From positions 88,733 through 152,732 of the forward strand of contig MU119257.1 of the NCBI GenBank assembly GCA_014904845.1: DNA of 64,000 bases. Direction: 5' to 3'. Numbering within the stretch: the stretch's first letter is position 1; each line of letters starts with the position of its first letter. The stretch comes from Acephala macrosclerotiorum. Taxonomy: Eukaryota > Ascomycota > Leotiomycetes > Helotiales > Mollisiaceae. The translations under genes were made by a program, and so were the position numbers. This document shows, piece by piece, positions 48,037 through 59,700 of this stretch. The notes beneath the pieces are model-generated. The model had not been told where the DNA came from, did not search any database, and was given only the letters and a program-made list of their open reading frames with translations.

Positions 48037-50364
48037 TCAAGACATATGAATTGCCGCCTGCAAAGTTGTAACTGCAATCGTAATCAAAGACAGCATGAAA
48101 CTCGCAATTGCCGCCGCGTTCTGGATGTTCCGACCTAGTACAGACACAAGGATTATAACGACTAAGCTGGCAAAACTAAAAGTCGAAGCAGCCAGATACA
48201 TGAGCCGCTTTTTACTCCAGCCCTCCACAAACTGCAGGCCCCAACCGAGTGGAGGATAGTCTTCATCGATGATGGCCAGTCGTTCTCTCAGTCTACGGGG
48301 TATTTTGTTCAGACAATGCTTGCTACGCGTCCCCGCGAGTTCAGGATGTTTGAACAAATTCATCAGAAGAATCGAGCCAAGTGGTGGACTGAGTTCGGGA
48401 GGGTTGGGAGGTCCATGTCGATATTCATTTTTCTTTGCCGGAGGTGGGACTTCGTCTAGGCTCTTGATATCTACCAAGTCATTTCCAAACAATTCAAACT
48501 TCGCAAATTTGATACTCTGGAGACTCCACAGAGATATCCAAGTCCACCATCGTTTTCTGAGCAGAGTATATTCGTCATGAAGGCACTGAAAGAGTTTATT
48601 ATCAGTGTCGACGTCAGATACGTCGAGTTGCTTGAGTTTCGTAGTCTCCGCACCAATACCATCGTGATGACACATCAGCAGGTAGAAAATGTCCCCGGAG
48701 GTAGGAGGTGGAGTTCGTGTTGATCGACCTTGTGAATAGTACCTAAGCTCGGTTTCAACAAGCACCGGTTCCCCAGTCCTCCTCGATGATGCCAAAACAT
48801 CCTGAATAGATCTCAAGATACGCTGGAAAGCCTTTCCAAGCTTGCTCCCTATGACTTTGTCGCTTGGTGACCGTGTTCTGTGATTCAGCTGACGCAAGTC
48901 TTCCTCCATTCGCGCCGCTGCGCCGAGTTTAAGTTCAAAATAGTCATCATATAATGCTTCACCACATGCCTGTAAACCTATTTTTAGTCTGTTGGTCTGG
49001 AAACGGCCGGGGAAACTGACACATTCCCACCTTACTCTCGACATTCCGTCTGGAATCGGAGGTTCTGGACTGAGAATGTCCACGAATCTCTTGCAGAAGA
49101 GGTTCAACCTGTTCAGATGCCAGGCATCCGGTAGCAAGCTCCTCGACAGTAAGCTCCGGGCCACGCGTAATTCAGCTTCCTTGCCGAAAGGGTTAAGGGA
49201 TGGTAGCTCATTCGGGTTACTTGGATTTGTGTCGTGGGAACCTGATTGATATCTCAAGAGTGATTGAATGTTTAGTCGCAACTGTCGAAATGCATCTGGA
49301 TTGATGATGAATATCTCCAAATCTCGAAGGTCATCGGTGTCTTCTTCCGCGTCGTCGTTTTCGAAATCTTCCAGTTCTTTCAAATTCGGTAACAGAGAAT
49401 GTTCCCCAATACTACTGTCGCTGAAAGACAACCTCGACAGTATCGAATCCACAATGTTTTGTGCCAGCCTTCTTGCCCGGCTCCGAATGAATCTGGCAAT
49501 GCGTATTTCATCCTCACGACTTGCATCCTTTTCCAGATCTACTGCAAATCTTTTGAAAAGAGTGCCTAGGTTACGGCTAACCTTTTCAGACGAATATTTT
49601 GTCACTAACTCATCATACAAGTCTGCAAGGAACATGTCGGTTTTGAGAATGCCCAGTACCCTCTGAAAAGCATTTTCTGCTACATTCGCAACAGAAACCG
49701 AAGATGTTGAAGAGCATCCCGATGCTATTGAGAACACGCTATCGGGAATAGAATCCAAGGATTCTATGGACGATGATCGACCGAGCCGACTGATTTGGGA
49801 ATTCGGCGAGCTCAGATTCCGTGGCGGATTCAAGTAATAAGTTGGCGCAACTTGCCATGGAAGGCGCCTGGCTGATGACTGCCTATCTTGATGGTGTTCA
49901 GTTGAAGCATCTCTCCAAGCATTGCTTTGTTTTTGGCTTGATCTCAATTGAGATATCGCCAGGCTTTCCTTATTCGCATCATCTACGTTCTTCATGCTAG
50001 GAGATACCTCCGCATCCTCGATCGGAGACTCTCTGTCAAGAGCGGCTGTCGGCCCATGGTCAATATCAGCGGCGCCCTCTTGGGCGTTAAATAGCTTCTT
50101 TCCATTCTTCGCTCCGATGCTTTCGACTTTTATGAAAGGTGAAATGCCTTGAAGAATATTCCGGAAAGAGCCCGTCTCCTTGCGTACTCTGGGGTCGCGT
50201 AATTCCTTTGGAAGTTTCCGAGCTCGTGACGAAGAACCCCCTTCCACTATTGAAGATATGTCTCGTTGATGATGGCAGACGTTGCAAGCAACATCGTACA
50301 GAACGGAGTGCGGACCAAACCCGCATTCGGAGCAATACCATGTATATGTCGCTGGCTGCGACAT
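48037..50364 (-). CDS. Fungal-specific zinc-ribbon protein with two C-terminal membrane helices
   Basis: An uninterrupted 775-residue frame. The N-terminus has a small zinc-binding motif (WYCSEC, twelve residues, then CNVC), similar in spacing to RanBP2-type fingers. Residues 40-230 are low-complexity with a PDSVFSIASG motif. The middle is helical and acidic. A conserved C-terminal block follows (SGDIFYLLMCHHDGIG, RRWWTWISLWSLQSIKFAKF) and then two hydrophobic helices near 715-770 (YLAASTFSFASLVVIILVSV; AAAIASFMLSLITIAVTTL). I recognise the architecture as a family expanded in Leotiomycetes, but know no assigned function. Part of the C-terminus would anchor it in a membrane. It is intact although its neighbours on both sides are decayed. 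Confidence 0.8.
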   Translation of the reverse strand: MSQPATYTWYCSECGFGPHSVLYDVACNVCHHQRDISSIVEGGSSSRARKLPKELRDPRVRKETGSFRNILQGISPFIKVESIGAKNGKKLFNAQEGAADIDHGPTAALDRESPIEDAEVSPSMKNVDDANKESLAISQLRSSQKQSNAWRDASTEHHQDRQSSARRLPWQVAPTYYLNPPRNLSSPNSQISRLGRSSSIESLDSIPDSVFSIASGCSSTSSVSVANVAENAFQRVLGILKTDMFLADLYDELVTKYSSEKVSRNLGTLFKRFAVDLEKDASREDEIRIARFIRSRARRLAQNIVDSILSRLSFSDSSIGEHSLLPNLKELEDFENDDAEEDTDDLRDLEIFIINPDAFRQLRLNIQSLLRYQSGSHDTNPSNPNELPSLNPFGKEAELRVARSLLSRSLLPDAWHLNRLNLFCKRFVDILSPEPPIPDGMSRVRWECVSFPGRFQTNRLKIGLQACGEALYDDYFELKLGAAARMEEDLRQLNHRTRSPSDKVIGSKLGKAFQRILRSIQDVLASSRRTGEPVLVETELRYYSQGRSTRTPPPTSGDIFYLLMCHHDGIGAETTKLKQLDVSDVDTDNKLFQCLHDEYTLLRKRWWTWISLWSLQSIKFAKFELFGNDLVDIKSLDEVPPPAKKNEYRHGPPNPPELSPPLGSILLMNLFKHPELAGTRSKHCLNKIPRRLRERLAIIDEDYPPLGWGLQFVEGWSKKRLMYLAASTFSFASLVVIILVSVLGRNIQNAAAIASFMLSLITIAVTTLQAAIHMS

Positions 50365-51448
50365 TATCGACGCCTTTTGTGATGGCAGAGTCTAGTGTTG
50401 CCTTGCAAGTCTATCTTTATGTGGGCACAAGATGTTGTGTGAGTATTCGTTTGAATTATAGGGACAAAATGCGGAAAAGAGATGCTCAGAAGTCTAACTA
50501 GGCAAGACTTGACAACAAAATATTGAAGTCTTATAGAAAGTGAAAAAGATTAATAGGAGGGCAAGAAATTCTGGCAGATCCAAAACTCCTAAGACTTAGC
50601 CCATAGAATAAGGCTCTCTCTTTTTTAAGGCTCATTTTGTTTTGTTGCTGTGCAGAGTGGTCCAGCCCAATCATGTCACAAGTCGTGAGGCGAATGGGGC
50701 TTAGCAGGAAATGGCGAGTTCTTAAAGAATACCAAATCAGGAACACTACAATGTTAAAGTGTTGAAGTCTTCGTGTATTTATTTGATCGCCGATATCATA
50801 GCTGGAGCTGGGTAACTTTGGTAGTTCGCACTCGTGTAGGTAAAGCAAGCAAGCGAAAGGGGGGAATGAGTATTGATCGCGTGATCACGATGTCTAACGA
50901 CTCTTCATTTTCTAAAGAATTCGCCATTGCCGAATATATGTCAGTGCTCGTTTTATCCTCAAGCCTTGATGAATTGGTGGTAATGAATCACTCAGAAAGC
51001 CTTGTGGCGCAGCTTTGTGCTACCATACTGTGTTGGCAGCCATTCATTCGCTTCAATTCCTACTCATTGGTGGCATTGCATTGGCATTCCAGGAATAACG
51101 ACTTGCAGAAAATCGGCTAAGCAAATAAGGAGAGAGATTTTCTCGGCCAGGTACAGTCCATTCAAGGAATCTTTTAACAAGGCTAAGTAGTCAATGACAC
51201 GATCCGCCGTCTACTGCTCGGCTTAGCCAACAGCAACCCCTCAGAGCCTTACCTTGTCACGGCCGCCAACCTTCCTATCTAAGAATCCTTAAAATTCGGC
51301 ATCGGACCCAATTTGCGGAGATCTGCCTATAAATTTGTCTTATTGGACGGTTTAAGGGCAGGACGATAAGCGTGGTACTTGTTGTAGATCATAGTCACAC
51401 CTTCACTTGTGTGTTTCACTTTTGTTGAATCCCGAACACTTTGGCGAG
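50365..51448. other. Intergenic region, no gene seen
   Basis: Only short frames without motifs. Contains the upstream region of the zinc-ribbon gene. Confidence 0.5.
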
Positions 51449-52067
51449 ATGAACGGCATGGGATCCAATACAGTAGCAGACATGCCCAACGGTATACGTC
51501 CTTCGACCGCTTCCCCAGGGAAGCTTCTCGGTCGGTCAGCGGCGAAGTGAGTGCACATCGATAATTCTGGGCTGGCTACAATGACTACTAACTATAGATG
51601 CCGCCACAGCACCCATATTCAGAGACGCCAGACGACAAACGGTCTAACGTTTTTGAGCCATCCTTTGGCGATTCGAGGCCAAAGAGTAAAACGCTCACAG
51701 AGTGAGAGGCGTCGCAGACCTTCTAGAAAGCCGAGAAGATTCTACAAAGATCAGTGAACTTGTGGATGCTTTAGCATCAGCAAGACAAGAGATAGACGCA
51801 AAAAGTGCGCAGTTACGAGGCCTCGAAGAAATGCTACAAAAAGAACGGCAAGCGAGGGAACCAGCAGAGGAAGGAGCTAAGCGGCTAGAATTACAGACAC
51901 GAAAACACCTCATACGACGAGGTTTCGGGGAATCGCGTGGTGATGGGGTCTCGGGACTCCAAGCTGCGTCTGGAGATCTTAATGCAGGGCCGAAGATGTA
52001 TATTCAAAGACGATCTCGGAGAATATTTCTGGCAATCATGTGGGCAGGGTTCTTGCTCGAATCTTGA
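51449..52067 (+). pseudogene. Truncated coiled-coil protein gene, decayed
   Basis: An opening exon (MNGMGSNTVADMPNGIRPST to LLGRSAAK) is followed by an intron with CTACTAAC, then SETPDDKRSNVFEPSFGDSR and PKSKTLTE in one frame. Next comes a stop, and the continuation lies in another frame (VRGVADLLESREDSTKISEL, then LVDALASARQEIDAKSAQLR). The acceptor also fails to keep frame. The coiled-coil region degenerates after KRLELQ and ends at 52067, so the 3' part is lost. The Glu/Arg-rich heptads suggest a structural coiled-coil protein; I cannot name the family. Confidence 0.6.
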
Positions 52068-52246
52068 AAAAGAGGAAGTACGAGTAAAGACAAACAAGTA
52101 ACCAACTCAACATCACCCAAAGATTATCATATGACTGACATTTTGTAGCTTGATTCTAGAATCTCCCAGGATCTTGAGGGATTTTTGAAATGTTTGTTGG
52201 CCGAGGGCCATTTCGAACATTGTGCTAACTGTTCTCTTGGAGGACA

Positions 52247-54381
52247 TCAGGCATATTTCCTCCCCTCTACACACTTCACTACACTATCTCCTGCCAACGC
52301 GAACGCCACTTTTCCGAATTCTTCCTTGCCTTGCACATCCCCAAGTCTAAACCTGAGATCTTTCGAAAGAGCGGTCCACTTCAAGCCATCCAAAGCACTT
52401 CCTGATCCTGTTGATTCTAGTAGCGGTGTGTAAGGGTTGGCTCTGGCTAAGGACGAGACGTAACCGAGAACATCAGGGGTTGAGATCTGGTATCTCAACC
52501 AGATGCAGGCCAATGAAGCAAGAATCAGCGGGATGGATGTGATGGTGAGTATACTGAAGTAGATCCAATTGCATTTGATGATTGGCAATGGCAACAGGCA
52601 GGTTGGGGTTGTCGAAGTACTGTAGATTGTCGGGTATAGGTCATAGCTTGTATCATCTCAAACTGGGGATCTTCCAGCCATACCGCGAGATAGCTCACTC
52701 ACTTCACTCCCGAATGTGTTAAATGCTGTTGTTAGTCTCATAGAAAAGGCGACTAGGCCAACTTCGGTCAGGTTCAGGGAGTAGTCGGATCTTCCATCGA
52801 AGCATCCTATGGTGGCATTTCGGGTGCTGAGGCGCACTTTGCAACTCCAGATAACTGTCTGGGAATCTGAGAGAGCGCCGAACAAGAGGGATTGCGTCCC
52901 TTCGTTGCCTTTCTCTACTCGAGCATCGATATCTAGGAAAATCCCTGAAGACTGTTTCGTGAGCCGATTGGTCTTATTGGCATACACGGATCCTGCAGAG
53001 TCAAGAAATGCTTGTAGTTCGCTCGGGTTTATCCTCGAGTAACTGGGGCAATCAAGATCGAACAGACCGACTGGAAAGGTCGAATTAACGTTGATAAGGA
53101 AGCTACTGGCCATAGACCACTCAAGATCATCCAGGGAGTTCCTCGGGTCATCCTGGAGAGCTGGTCCTTGCATGTTAAGATTCTTAAATGAATACTAGTC
53201 CGATTGCAATGGGTCTTTCCCAATCTCGATCTCCCATGAGGCATTGGTCGTCAACGAGGGTACTTAAAGAGGGGTAGGGTCCAGCGTGAATCATCGGGCG
53301 ACGTCATGCAACTCCCTACCGGATCGATTCCAAGACACATGTCGTCGAGGTATTGTGTTGAAACAGGGACGCCATTCATTCGTCGAAATTCATATGCTCC
53401 AAAGATGCAATGTCCATATCGTTTCCTAGCCGCTATGGCACATCAATCATATGTCTGGAAGTGTACCTTCCGACGAGACTCTCAATGATGCTTGACCTGA
53501 CAGTGGAGAGAGGCACCATAGAACAACTAAGACACACTCGATAAATCCAAACCCGCCTAGTACGGCTGCAGTCATGACAGTACTTACGAGGGATCTGCTA
53601 TTTGTAAACAGCTCGAGAACCTGGCAACAGATAAGTCAGTCCCCTTGTTTTCTGACTTGACAGCCACCCACCCTGATTGATGATCCCCTTTCAGCCTTCC
53701 ACCTTGCCAATAGTCTGAGGAAAGCTCCAGTGCCGCGGGGAGTGCCAGCCGGAAGATAAAAACCAGCCGTTCCATTTGGATTAACTGTTGCATGATACTC
53801 TACATTAGGTACTATGATTTGCCAGGAAAGAACTCGACCCTCGGGACTGTATCTTTCGTTCGTGTGAGGAAATGTGTTGTGCGCGTATGCTGATAAGCTA
53901 GCGAAAACTGCGAGAGTCAGGATGAACAGGTGTCTAACGAAGGATGGGGATACCTGCCTAATACGCCCAATGCAACAAATGCCAACATCATGTATCCAGA
54001 TATTTCGCAATGTAGACTCCAGTCTCTGCTAGCGACGCGAATTGGTTGATGAGGCCGGCCTTTCAAGGTACCCCTCTCAAGGTTCGTTTCGTTAATAGAG
54101 CATGCAGCCTTTCCCGAATCTCCAAGGCCGAGCTGGTTCACTTCATATGATGTTGTTGGAGTTGAATAAGGAGGGACTATTTCGCTACCAGTGGTTGAGA
54201 GTGACGAAGGATCTACCTCCCAAAAGGTCCCAGCTATTACCACATTTGACGATCCTTTACTGGATAGCGCTGCGCTTTCGTCTTTCACAACTCGAACATT
54301 GTCATCCTTAAGACTGAATCTAGTCACAGCTTCGCAGCTGATTCTTGCATGTGGAATAGTCATGGTAACTGAAGTGGCCAT
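52247..54381 (-). pseudogene. Degraded fungal integral membrane protein gene
   Basis: Coding-like blocks run leftwards in several frames. 54381-53917 has Ser/Thr-rich sequence with a hydrophobic MMLAFVALGVLG; 54010-53636 has LFILTLAVFASLSAYAHNTF. 53173-52658 is an ectodomain-like stretch with Cys and N-glycosylation sites (LSTRNATIGCFDGRSDYSLN). 52594-52247 has a membrane helix (FSILTITSIPLILASLACIW) and then ISTPDVLGYVSSLARANPYT, a terminal motif I have seen in large fungal membrane proteins. I could not join the blocks with plausible introns, so I call it decayed, but a poorly understood multi-exon gene is possible. Function unknown. Confidence 0.45.
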
Positions 54382-55374
54382 TTGAAACAGGTGTCAAAGG
54401 GTTTTCGGCTCGGTGATAAATTATCTGCCTTGACTCCCAGCAACGTGGAACGCGAGCACATTTCAATAGAGAACATTGAAGCGCAAAAGAAGCAGTTCAT
54501 ATTAAATGATGTGATGTGTAGTGGCACAGACCGGATAAGCAAGATACAGCCCAGAATTCTGAGCAGGTAGTTTTCTCGTTACTGGCGAGATTCAATGGCC
54601 TGTCAAACCCAGGAACGTAATTAATCAAGCCGCACTCTTTATAACCTGCATAGAGTAGCAATCCACCTCGAAAGAAACGTTACGGGTCGTTCAATCAAGT
54701 AACAAACTTTCGGTAACACATTTGATGTTGTAAAGCTGCTGCGCCTGTACTTGCCTTATCTCGGGGCTCAATTTTTTTTTGGCAGCACGATACTCGTGTC
54801 ATGGTAACACACATGCGAACAGCACAGCGCCAATCTAAACTTGGACCCCAATCTAAGGACAATTCGCCGCCGGAGATATCTGCTGGAAAGGCCAGGCGAC
54901 ATCGAATCCAAACGTGCATACAATAGAACAAGCAGCTGCTGGACATAAACATATGTCGCACTTGACTGTTAATCATTAACTTAGGGCATATTAGCACACG
55001 GCCTGAAGACACTGAAAACACAATGACACGAAGGAGTAGTACTGACCGCAGAACGAAGACAAGAAAGAGAACTTCGAGAACCAAATGCTTTCGAAAAGTT
55101 GCAAGCAATGATTGTTCTAGCTAGGATAGAGACATGTTAGACCGAGAACATCGGTTCCAAAACTAACACCATGAGTTTCAAAAGTAAGAGAGGCACAAAA
55201 GGAAGAGAATATAATGGCTGCCGGCTGGGACTTTTCCTCCGCCTTTCAGAACGAGAGATCCCACTCTCCCGCAAAAAAAGCTAACTCATCCAGTCCAAAC
55301 AATTCAAACGCCCCCCTTTCAACCTCTCACACTGGGATCTCCAACACTCTCCCACCTCGGAAGACCTTACTTCT
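54382..55374. other. Intergenic region, no gene seen
   Basis: Short frames only (for example minus 54695-55108). Includes the 3' flank of the cupin remnant; the plus frame at 55214-55450 overlaps that gene antisense and has no motif. Confidence 0.45.
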
Positions 55375-56243
55375 TCACATAAGCAGCCCACACTTCACCA
55401 AACAACTATCCACCCCCTGCACCAAACTACTCGGCACCAAATGCCTATAAAGATCAATGTCCGTGCCCTCCAAAAACTTCAACCCAGTCGCCAACCCCAC
55501 CAAATCATCATCCAGCTCAAACAGACTCTCAGCCGGGGTATTGATACCCGGATCTTCATCATTGAATGCTGCGATAAAAGCCATGGGGTCGCGGTTTGGG
55601 TTGAATTCTAGATGGAGGGCACCGCGGGGGAAGATCACTAAGGAGGAGGTTGAGTGGACGTTGCGGGCTTTGCGGGAGCCGGTTTCGGAGACGAACTCGG
55701 AAATCGTGGAGCCCTTGTTTGAGTGTTAGGGGGGACATTTAAAGGGAGTGAAGTACTGGCGAAGGGACGTACATTGACGACGATGGAGAGCTCAGTGGCT
55801 CGTGGATGCGTGGGTGGCGTGTTGAACCTTTCGCCATTAGTAAATATCCTAATCCCAGCAAGGTGGCAACAGGAGGCTCACCCACGATTTCGTAAAGTTT
55901 ACTGCCATTGCCACATTATTTCCCACCAAGGCAGGCATGTTGATGCTGGAAGCATTCGCCAACGTGCCTCCACATCCCTCGAGCGTCGAAAATGGGTTGT
56001 CCGGAGGATTCATGAAGTCGAATTAAACTGGTCATCGCTTAGCATCGCAATGCAAGTGACTGCATTTGGTGATGCCTTCAGCGCCGAGGAGTGCATAGTC
56101 CGTATTTGGAGGTGACATTGAACGGGTGGGATCGGGGACTCATGTAGAGGAGGAGGTCGGGGCGGTCGAGGTAGTTGTGCCGGAGGCAATGTCTTGGGGG
56201 GGGGGGGGGGAGATGTCAAGCAGATGCTTGCCAATGACAGCAT
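55375..56243 (-). pseudogene. Germin-like secreted cupin, frameshifted
   Basis: Reads leftwards: MLSLASICLT, a 15-C run (56196-56210), LSDDQF, then FDFMNPPDNPFSTLEGCGG, INMPALVGNNVAMAV, FNTPPTHPRATEL, then after an intron SEFVSETGSRKARNV and FPRGALHLEFNPN. The final block is AAFNDEDPGIN to VESSL-type sequence ending CGLLM at 55375. This is the fungal germin/spherulin-like cupin layout. One base is missing between DDQF and FDF, and the junction before FNTP also loses frame, so no full protein is made. The first metal-binding motif has Pro for the first His (PPTHPRATE instead of PHTHPRASE), while the second motif GALH is kept. The long C run is also a likely place for an assembly error, so an intact gene is not excluded. 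Confidence 0.65.
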
Positions 56244-57546
56244 TGCTTGTAGAAAGGTTTAGAGATTCATCTTTATAAGGTGATGGGAATGTCTCTCATG
56301 CCAAAGGGAGACAGCCGTTCTTATAAACTTATAGATCCCCCCAGTATTTAGAAGTTTAGTTGGAAGGTTTTTAGCTTCCTACTTCGCCTTTTTCTGGTGA
56401 AGTATTGGTCATACCGATGACACTAACATTGAGATGAAGATGACGATACTCAGTGATATCGATTTCCGTAGTATGCTCAAATGTTTCGCAGTGTTTTCAT
56501 CCTTCACCGCCACGAATCCAACTTGCCCCTCTCTCTACTGCCTACAATACAGTATGTATCGGCGCCATGACTTTCCGGAATTGCGAGAGCCGCGTAGTAA
56601 CGCTGCTCAGCAAACAAACAAATTCTGCTCGCATCTTAGAACTAAACTGATATAGCTTGCTGGCATATGGAATGGCTTCGAGGTGTACAGCCATTTATTG
56701 CCGCCTTACCCCCGACAAGTAGAGGGGAATTGAGGCTTCTGAGCAGCTAGCTCGGCGATATTTGGAATTTACTCATTTCTTCCGAGTAATCCAAACAACC
56801 TCGTAGCTGCAGACAGTGCCTGTAACTTTGAGAAAATTGTTAGGAAACAAATCGTGACTGGACAAGAGGAATTCGTAAGTGTCAGTTCTTCGCGTTGCTA
56901 CTTCCCCATATTCCCAGCATCTGCATACACCCTAGAAAGCTTCCCGAAATAACATTGCCCAATCCTCAACACGATTTCGATAGTGGATTATGGTGCATGG
57001 ACGATGCTTGCCATGCTAGGAAGCAGCTGACCTAATGCTGGATGTAATGTCTAAATCCTAGCTAAACTGCAATGCACAACAAATGCTAAACACGAGGCTC
57101 GACATTAACTTCGGGACATTTCTGGACGACTTCAGACGACTCCAAAGACAAAATGAAAAACGGGTCCACTTTAGACTAAATTGGAAGATTAATGATGGAG
57201 AAGGGAAGAACTCGCTCAGAGGCTCAAGTAACATCTTCCCAAACTTGAGATGAGATGTCTAAAGTCAAATCAATACATAGGGGTTGGCATGGACTTCTTC
57301 AACCTAAGACATTCCCTCGATATGGAAAGAAACATATTGAAGACTTTGCGATCCACAATCGCAAGTATGATACAACCAGTCTCGCGCGACTATGATATAG
57401 CTAGCAGCTTTGCAGAAATTCCTGACGTCGTCTACCTGAACGCCCTTCCCAGTGCTGCTTTGGTCGATATACACGTACACAACTTCTTCTTAACCATCAC
57501 TCATCATATTGGATATCCCTCGACTCCCCAATCATTTATTTGCTGC
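56244..57546. other. Intergenic region, no gene seen
   Basis: No convincing frame; the plus frames at 56434-56655 and 57250-57591 have no motif, and the latter overlaps the 3' end of the proteolipid gene. Confidence 0.45.
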
Positions 57547-58354
57547 TTATGCGGCTGGACTGGCGAATTCGGCGGCCTTGCTGGAAACTAATAATCCGAT
57601 GATCAATCCGAAGAGACCTAGGACGGAACTGAAGATTTCGATGACCAAGATCTTGACGAATCTGGATCCTCCATTAGCCACGGTCTGCCACAATATATCA
57701 TGATACCTACAAGCTTGGATCAGCAGCATCTGCCAAAGCAGCACCACTACCGTTGATACCGACCGAAACACCACAGATCAGGTTGCACAAGCCAACAGTC
57801 AATCCGGCCCAGAACAACGCATATCCAGTGTAGTAATTGCTGCCCGAGTAAATACCATCTCCTTCGACAAAGTTGAGTTTCGAGGAGAACACGATCGACA
57901 TGATGACGCCGTAGATGGCAACGACTTCGCAGAAAATGATCGAGATCAAGTTCTTCGTCCTAATTCGGGGTGCTCGAACTCCACCACCGATAATGGAGGA
58001 ACCCGTAATAAAAATGCCCCTACGCAGTAGTCAGAGACAGAAACTTCCGTGGTATCGAGAGTATTACCATGCTGCTCCAACAACTGATAATCCAATACAC
58101 AAGCCAATGCCCATATCTGCCCAGGCGTATGGAGAAACATCCTCGAGGAATTGGCCAACCTGTTCGACAATTTAGCCTTTGCACCTCCATTATCCCAAGA
58201 CTCCCAAACATACATTAAAAGCTTCTCCATCACCAGTGAAGAGCATATCTAGTCAACATTAGACAAGAGCCTGTCTTGACCTTCATCCCCACTTACAAGC
58301 TCCCACTACCGCCAACGCCGTCGTAGCACCCCCAATACCATATGAAAGACTCAT
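57547..58354 (-). CDS. vma16: V-type ATPase proteolipid subunit c''
   Basis: Five exons, 58354-58297, 58248-58214, 58159-58068, 58019-57711 and 57661-57547, give 202 residues; introns are 48, 54, 48 and 49 nt. It contains [40 protein letters not shown] and [14 protein letters not shown], where the Glu in a membrane helix carries protons, as in subunit c''. The second repeat follows ([20 protein letters not shown], then [20 protein letters not shown]). Subunit c'' is part of the rotating V0 ring that acidifies vacuoles. Length is close to yeast Vma16 (213). It is divergent from the TFIIA gene, 233 bp apart. Confidence 0.94.
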
Positions 58355-58502
58355 CTTGACGGCGACAATTGAACGTGGAGAGTTGGCCGAATGGGAATCG
58401 TTGTCATCGAGATTCAAGCTCTCGTCGCTCGTCACCTTTCAAAGCTCAAGCGAAGCTCCAGGCTGCCGTACCAAAAGCCACTAGCGCCGATGCGGCTCTA
58501 GC

Positions 58503-58509
58503 TGAGTCA
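58503..58509 (+). promoter_or_regulatory. TGAGTCA (Gcn4/CPC1/AP-1-type) site in a shared promoter
   Basis: A perfect TGAGTCA lies in the 233-bp gap between the divergent V-ATPase c'' and TFIIA gamma genes. Such sites bind bZIP activators of amino-acid or stress responses. A single 7-mer is weak evidence; occupancy is inference. Confidence 0.35.
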
Positions 58510-58587
58510 TCCTAGGATATATCCCATCCCTGCCTGAACAAAGACAACTTTCCCTCTACATCGTCGTGTCGCATACAGCATAACATC

Positions 58588-59048
58588 ATGGCGACTCAAG
58601 CACAGTCCTTTTACGAGCTCTATCGCCGTAGCAGGTACTGTGCCACTTTGCTCTGCACGCAATTTGCTATTCCTTACTGACTGTTCCCACTTCTAGCATC
58701 GGCATGGCGCTCACGGACACCCTCGACGACCTGATCAGCGAGCGTCGCATCGAGCCTCAACTGGCGATGAAGATCCTGGCGAACTTTGATCGCAGTATCA
58801 CCGAGGTGCTTGCGGAGAAGGTGAAAGCGAGGTTGACGTTCAAGGTACATGCGCGAGCAAAGGGCTAAGGAGGGGGCAAGGCTAACTTCATGAAGGGTCA
58901 CCTCGATACCTACCGTTTCTGCGATGAGGTCTGGACCTTTTTGATTAAGGATGTCACCTTCAAGATGGAGAACTCGAGTCAAACTGTACAGGCGGATAAG
59001 GTCAAGATCGTGAGCTGCAACAGCAAGAGGCCTGGCGATCCCCAATAG
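58588..59048 (+). CDS. toa2: Transcription initiation factor IIA gamma subunit
   Basis: Three exons, 58588-58634, 58697-58844 and 58896-59048, give 115 residues; introns are 62 and 51 nt. It begins [20 protein letters not shown] and continues [20 protein letters not shown], the four-helix half, then [20 protein letters not shown] and DVTFKMENS, the beta-barrel half. It matches the small TFIIA subunit throughout (yeast Toa2 is 122 residues). With the alpha/beta subunit it stabilises TBP on DNA. The whole family sequence is present without gaps. Confidence 0.95.
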
Positions 59049-59700
59049 TTGGCACTTAACGGAGGGGCCTCAGATTGTTGACGCGAGCTCCACCATTCTC
59101 CCCTTGCGGCAGGACATTCAGACCTTATTATGCGAACGCATGCTGGCACATACAATGATTTTCGTTTGGCCAAGGTTCGTGGTCATTGGGAGGCATAATC
59201 GGTGTTTATGGGCCTGGCGTTTTTGAGGCAAGGGAAGAACAAAGGACTCTCTTGGAGAGACAATATCCCTACTTGATTTGAGACCCAAAATTCAAACGTC
59301 TCAAGATTTTCGCCATAACCAGCACGTTCTTTCATCGGCGAGGCTGACTTGTTGGCTAAAGCTAACCCACATGCAGTGGAATGTCTCTCCTTTGCAGTGA
59401 CTTCGTGATCAAGGCTGGACTTCAGCCGAAATTTTAAGAATAACATACTTTGAAGAATGACTTGACAACTATCACATAGCTTCTTCTAGTGTTTTGCCAG
59501 ACAAGCCAGTTCGGGCCAGCCTTCCGAACCCAACACCTTGCGTTACGCGGCTTCAGGCCCGCAACTTTGATCCCAGCACTCAACTCTAACCACTGATCCC
59601 ATCACGCTCTCCAGACTCGATTCCAAAAATAGCCAATCCATCATTCCAACCTCTAAAACCTCACAAAACACTCTGTAAAACCAACACAATTACAGTCCCC
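59049..59700. other. Intergenic region, no gene seen
   Basis: Frames on the minus strand (59183-59446) lack motifs. It should contain the promoter of the transporter. Confidence 0.5.
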
